NCBI GenBank assembly: GCA_031412335.1
Contig: JANOCT010000016.1
Coordinates: forward strand, 124,001-188,000
DNA from: JBBQYA01 sp031412335
Lineage (GTDB): Bacteria; Bacteroidota; Bacteroidia; Sphingobacteriales; Sphingobacteriaceae
Direction of reading: 5' to 3'
Length of the DNA: 64,000 nt
Part shown: piece after piece, positions 63,278 through 64,000 of the stretch
How the letters are laid out: each line of letters starts with the position of its first letter
Position numbering within the stretch: position 1 is the first letter of the stretch
Program-made: the position numbers and the translations under genes
The notes under the pieces: model-generated
What the model saw: only the letters and a program-made list of their open reading frames with translations
Databases searched by the model: none
Told to the model about the DNA's origin: nothing

Positions 63278-64000
63278 TTAGATTTTACCTGAAATTTTGT
63301 AAGCTAAAAAACCTGCCCATTCGTGGATCAATTTTTCCCAATTGATCATAACCCATAATTTAGGCATTAAATTATATCCAATAGAATTGTCAGAAGTGTT
63401 TGCCATTGCGTTTACGCTAAAAGGCTTAACATTTACATTTAATTTTCTGAAACATGCCAAGCTTCTTGGTAAATGTGAAGCCGAGGTGATCAGTAAATTT
63501 GAATTAGTAAAGTTTAAGCTATCTAAAATTTTTTTTGTGTTTTGAGCATTTTCTACGGTGTTTTTTGATTCGGATTCTGCAATTACATCAACTTCAGGTA
63601 AACCAATTTCAATAAGATAATTTCGCGCACAAATTGATTCTTTATGTTTCTGATCTAGATTTCCGCTACCACCCGAAAGAATGATTTTAGAAATAATCCC
63701 TTTTTTGTATAAATGAACCGTTTGGAAAAGCCTATCAGAACTTTCTGTGAATTGTAATCTGTTTATATTTTCTTGAAACATTGAATAACCACCTAATACA
63801 ATTCCGCAATCATATTTTTCTTTTGGAATTGGTATTGGAGTTATTTCAAACTTCGAAACAAAAAAATTGAAAAATGCAGCATTGCAAAAAAGGTAAACAA
63901 GAATAAAAGTAGTGATGAGTATTCGGGATTTTTTCTTCGTGTTTTTAATTAGAATAGCATATAAAAGTAAACCCAATATCCACAAAACAGGAGAAAGAAA
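63278..64000 (-). CDS. YdcF/ElyC-like DUF218 membrane protein, partial at its N-terminus
   Basis: The frame is open to the right edge of the window. A TTG at 63985 is possible, but the residues before it ('FLSPV') continue the N-terminal membrane helix usual in this family, so the true start lies beyond the window. There are two membrane segments, then a DUF218 domain with 'DCGIVLGGYS', 'KIILSGGSGN', 'ESKNTVENAQNTK' and 'LLITSASHLPRSLACF'. ElyC and SanA members affect envelope peptidoglycan or lipid-carrier metabolism; YdcF binds AdoMet. The exact role is not assignable. Confidence 0.85.
   Translation of the reverse strand, partial: FLSPVLWILGLLLYAILIKNTKKKSRILITTFILVYLFCNAAFFNFFVSKFEITPIPIPKEKYDCGIVLGGYSMFQENINRLQFTESSDRLFQTVHLYKKGIISKIILSGGSGNLDQKHKESICARNYLIEIGLPEVDVIAESESKNTVENAQNTKKILDSLNFTNSNLLITSASHLPRSLACFRKLNVNVKPFSVNAMANTSDNSIGYNLMPKLWVMINWEKLIHEWAGFLAYKISGKI

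Overview
The window is chromosomal DNA from an AT-rich, Gram-negative member of the Bacteroidota. The evidence is the set of secreted proteins with type IX secretion (T9SS) C-terminal sorting domains, both type A ('YPNP...' ends) and type B (gliding-motility/CHU_C-like). LPS (kdsB), MEP-pathway (ispD) and Bacteroidota-style gene pairs (pyrG-yidC, queA-ispD) agree, as do promoter-like TAnnTTTG elements and the absence of clear Shine-Dalgarno sites. I cannot place it below phylum. No phage, insertion sequence, CRISPR array or rRNA was seen.

Layout: 1-2710 holds two tandem paralogous secreted proteins of the 'SH-GGEIT' type (the first cut by the window edge). 2835-5724 holds a bicarbonate/sulfate-type SulP permease fused to a beta-carbonic anhydrase, then three tRNA genes (Arg-TCT, Pro-TGG, Ser-GCT). 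5820-7892 is a PgpH-type 7TM-HD cyclic dinucleotide phosphodiesterase. 8108-22020 is a same-strand run: thiolase, an unknown exported protein, dipeptidyl peptidase IV, two hybrid sensor kinases that both appear to start at TTG, a POT peptide transporter and an OPT oligopeptide transporter. The peptidase and the two transporters together suggest extracellular peptide use. 22286-22684 is OsmC-like.

22865-40899 is dominated by surface proteins: a 1094-residue type B T9SS cargo, then two giant proteins (2767 and 1938 residues). The giants are built from seven copies of one Ig-like plus beta-helix module with a period of about 1.7 kb. They are followed by a headless remnant of another T9SS sorting domain.

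41032-44516 is pyrG-yidC. 44724-48743 is a striking locus: a metzincin-type secreted protease and a T9SS-sorted tail lie in one reading frame, separated by a single in-frame TAA. It reads as a gene of about 1338 sense codons broken by one stop. 48876-63276 is mostly housekeeping: kdsB, a deoxynucleoside kinase, trpS; plsC, gatC, an ABC ATPase, a cobalamin adenosyltransferase and DUF2795; queA-ispD; two ferritin-like exported proteins; mnmD-pyrD; a Lon-substrate-domain protein; and valS. A DUF218 (YdcF/ElyC-like) gene runs off the right edge.

The least ordinary items are the stop-interrupted protease, the seven-module beta-helix pair with its adjacent remnant, the SulP-carbonic anhydrase fusion, and the palindrome placed against the TTG start of the first hybrid kinase. 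I did not find a convincing wholly new defence or biosynthetic system.
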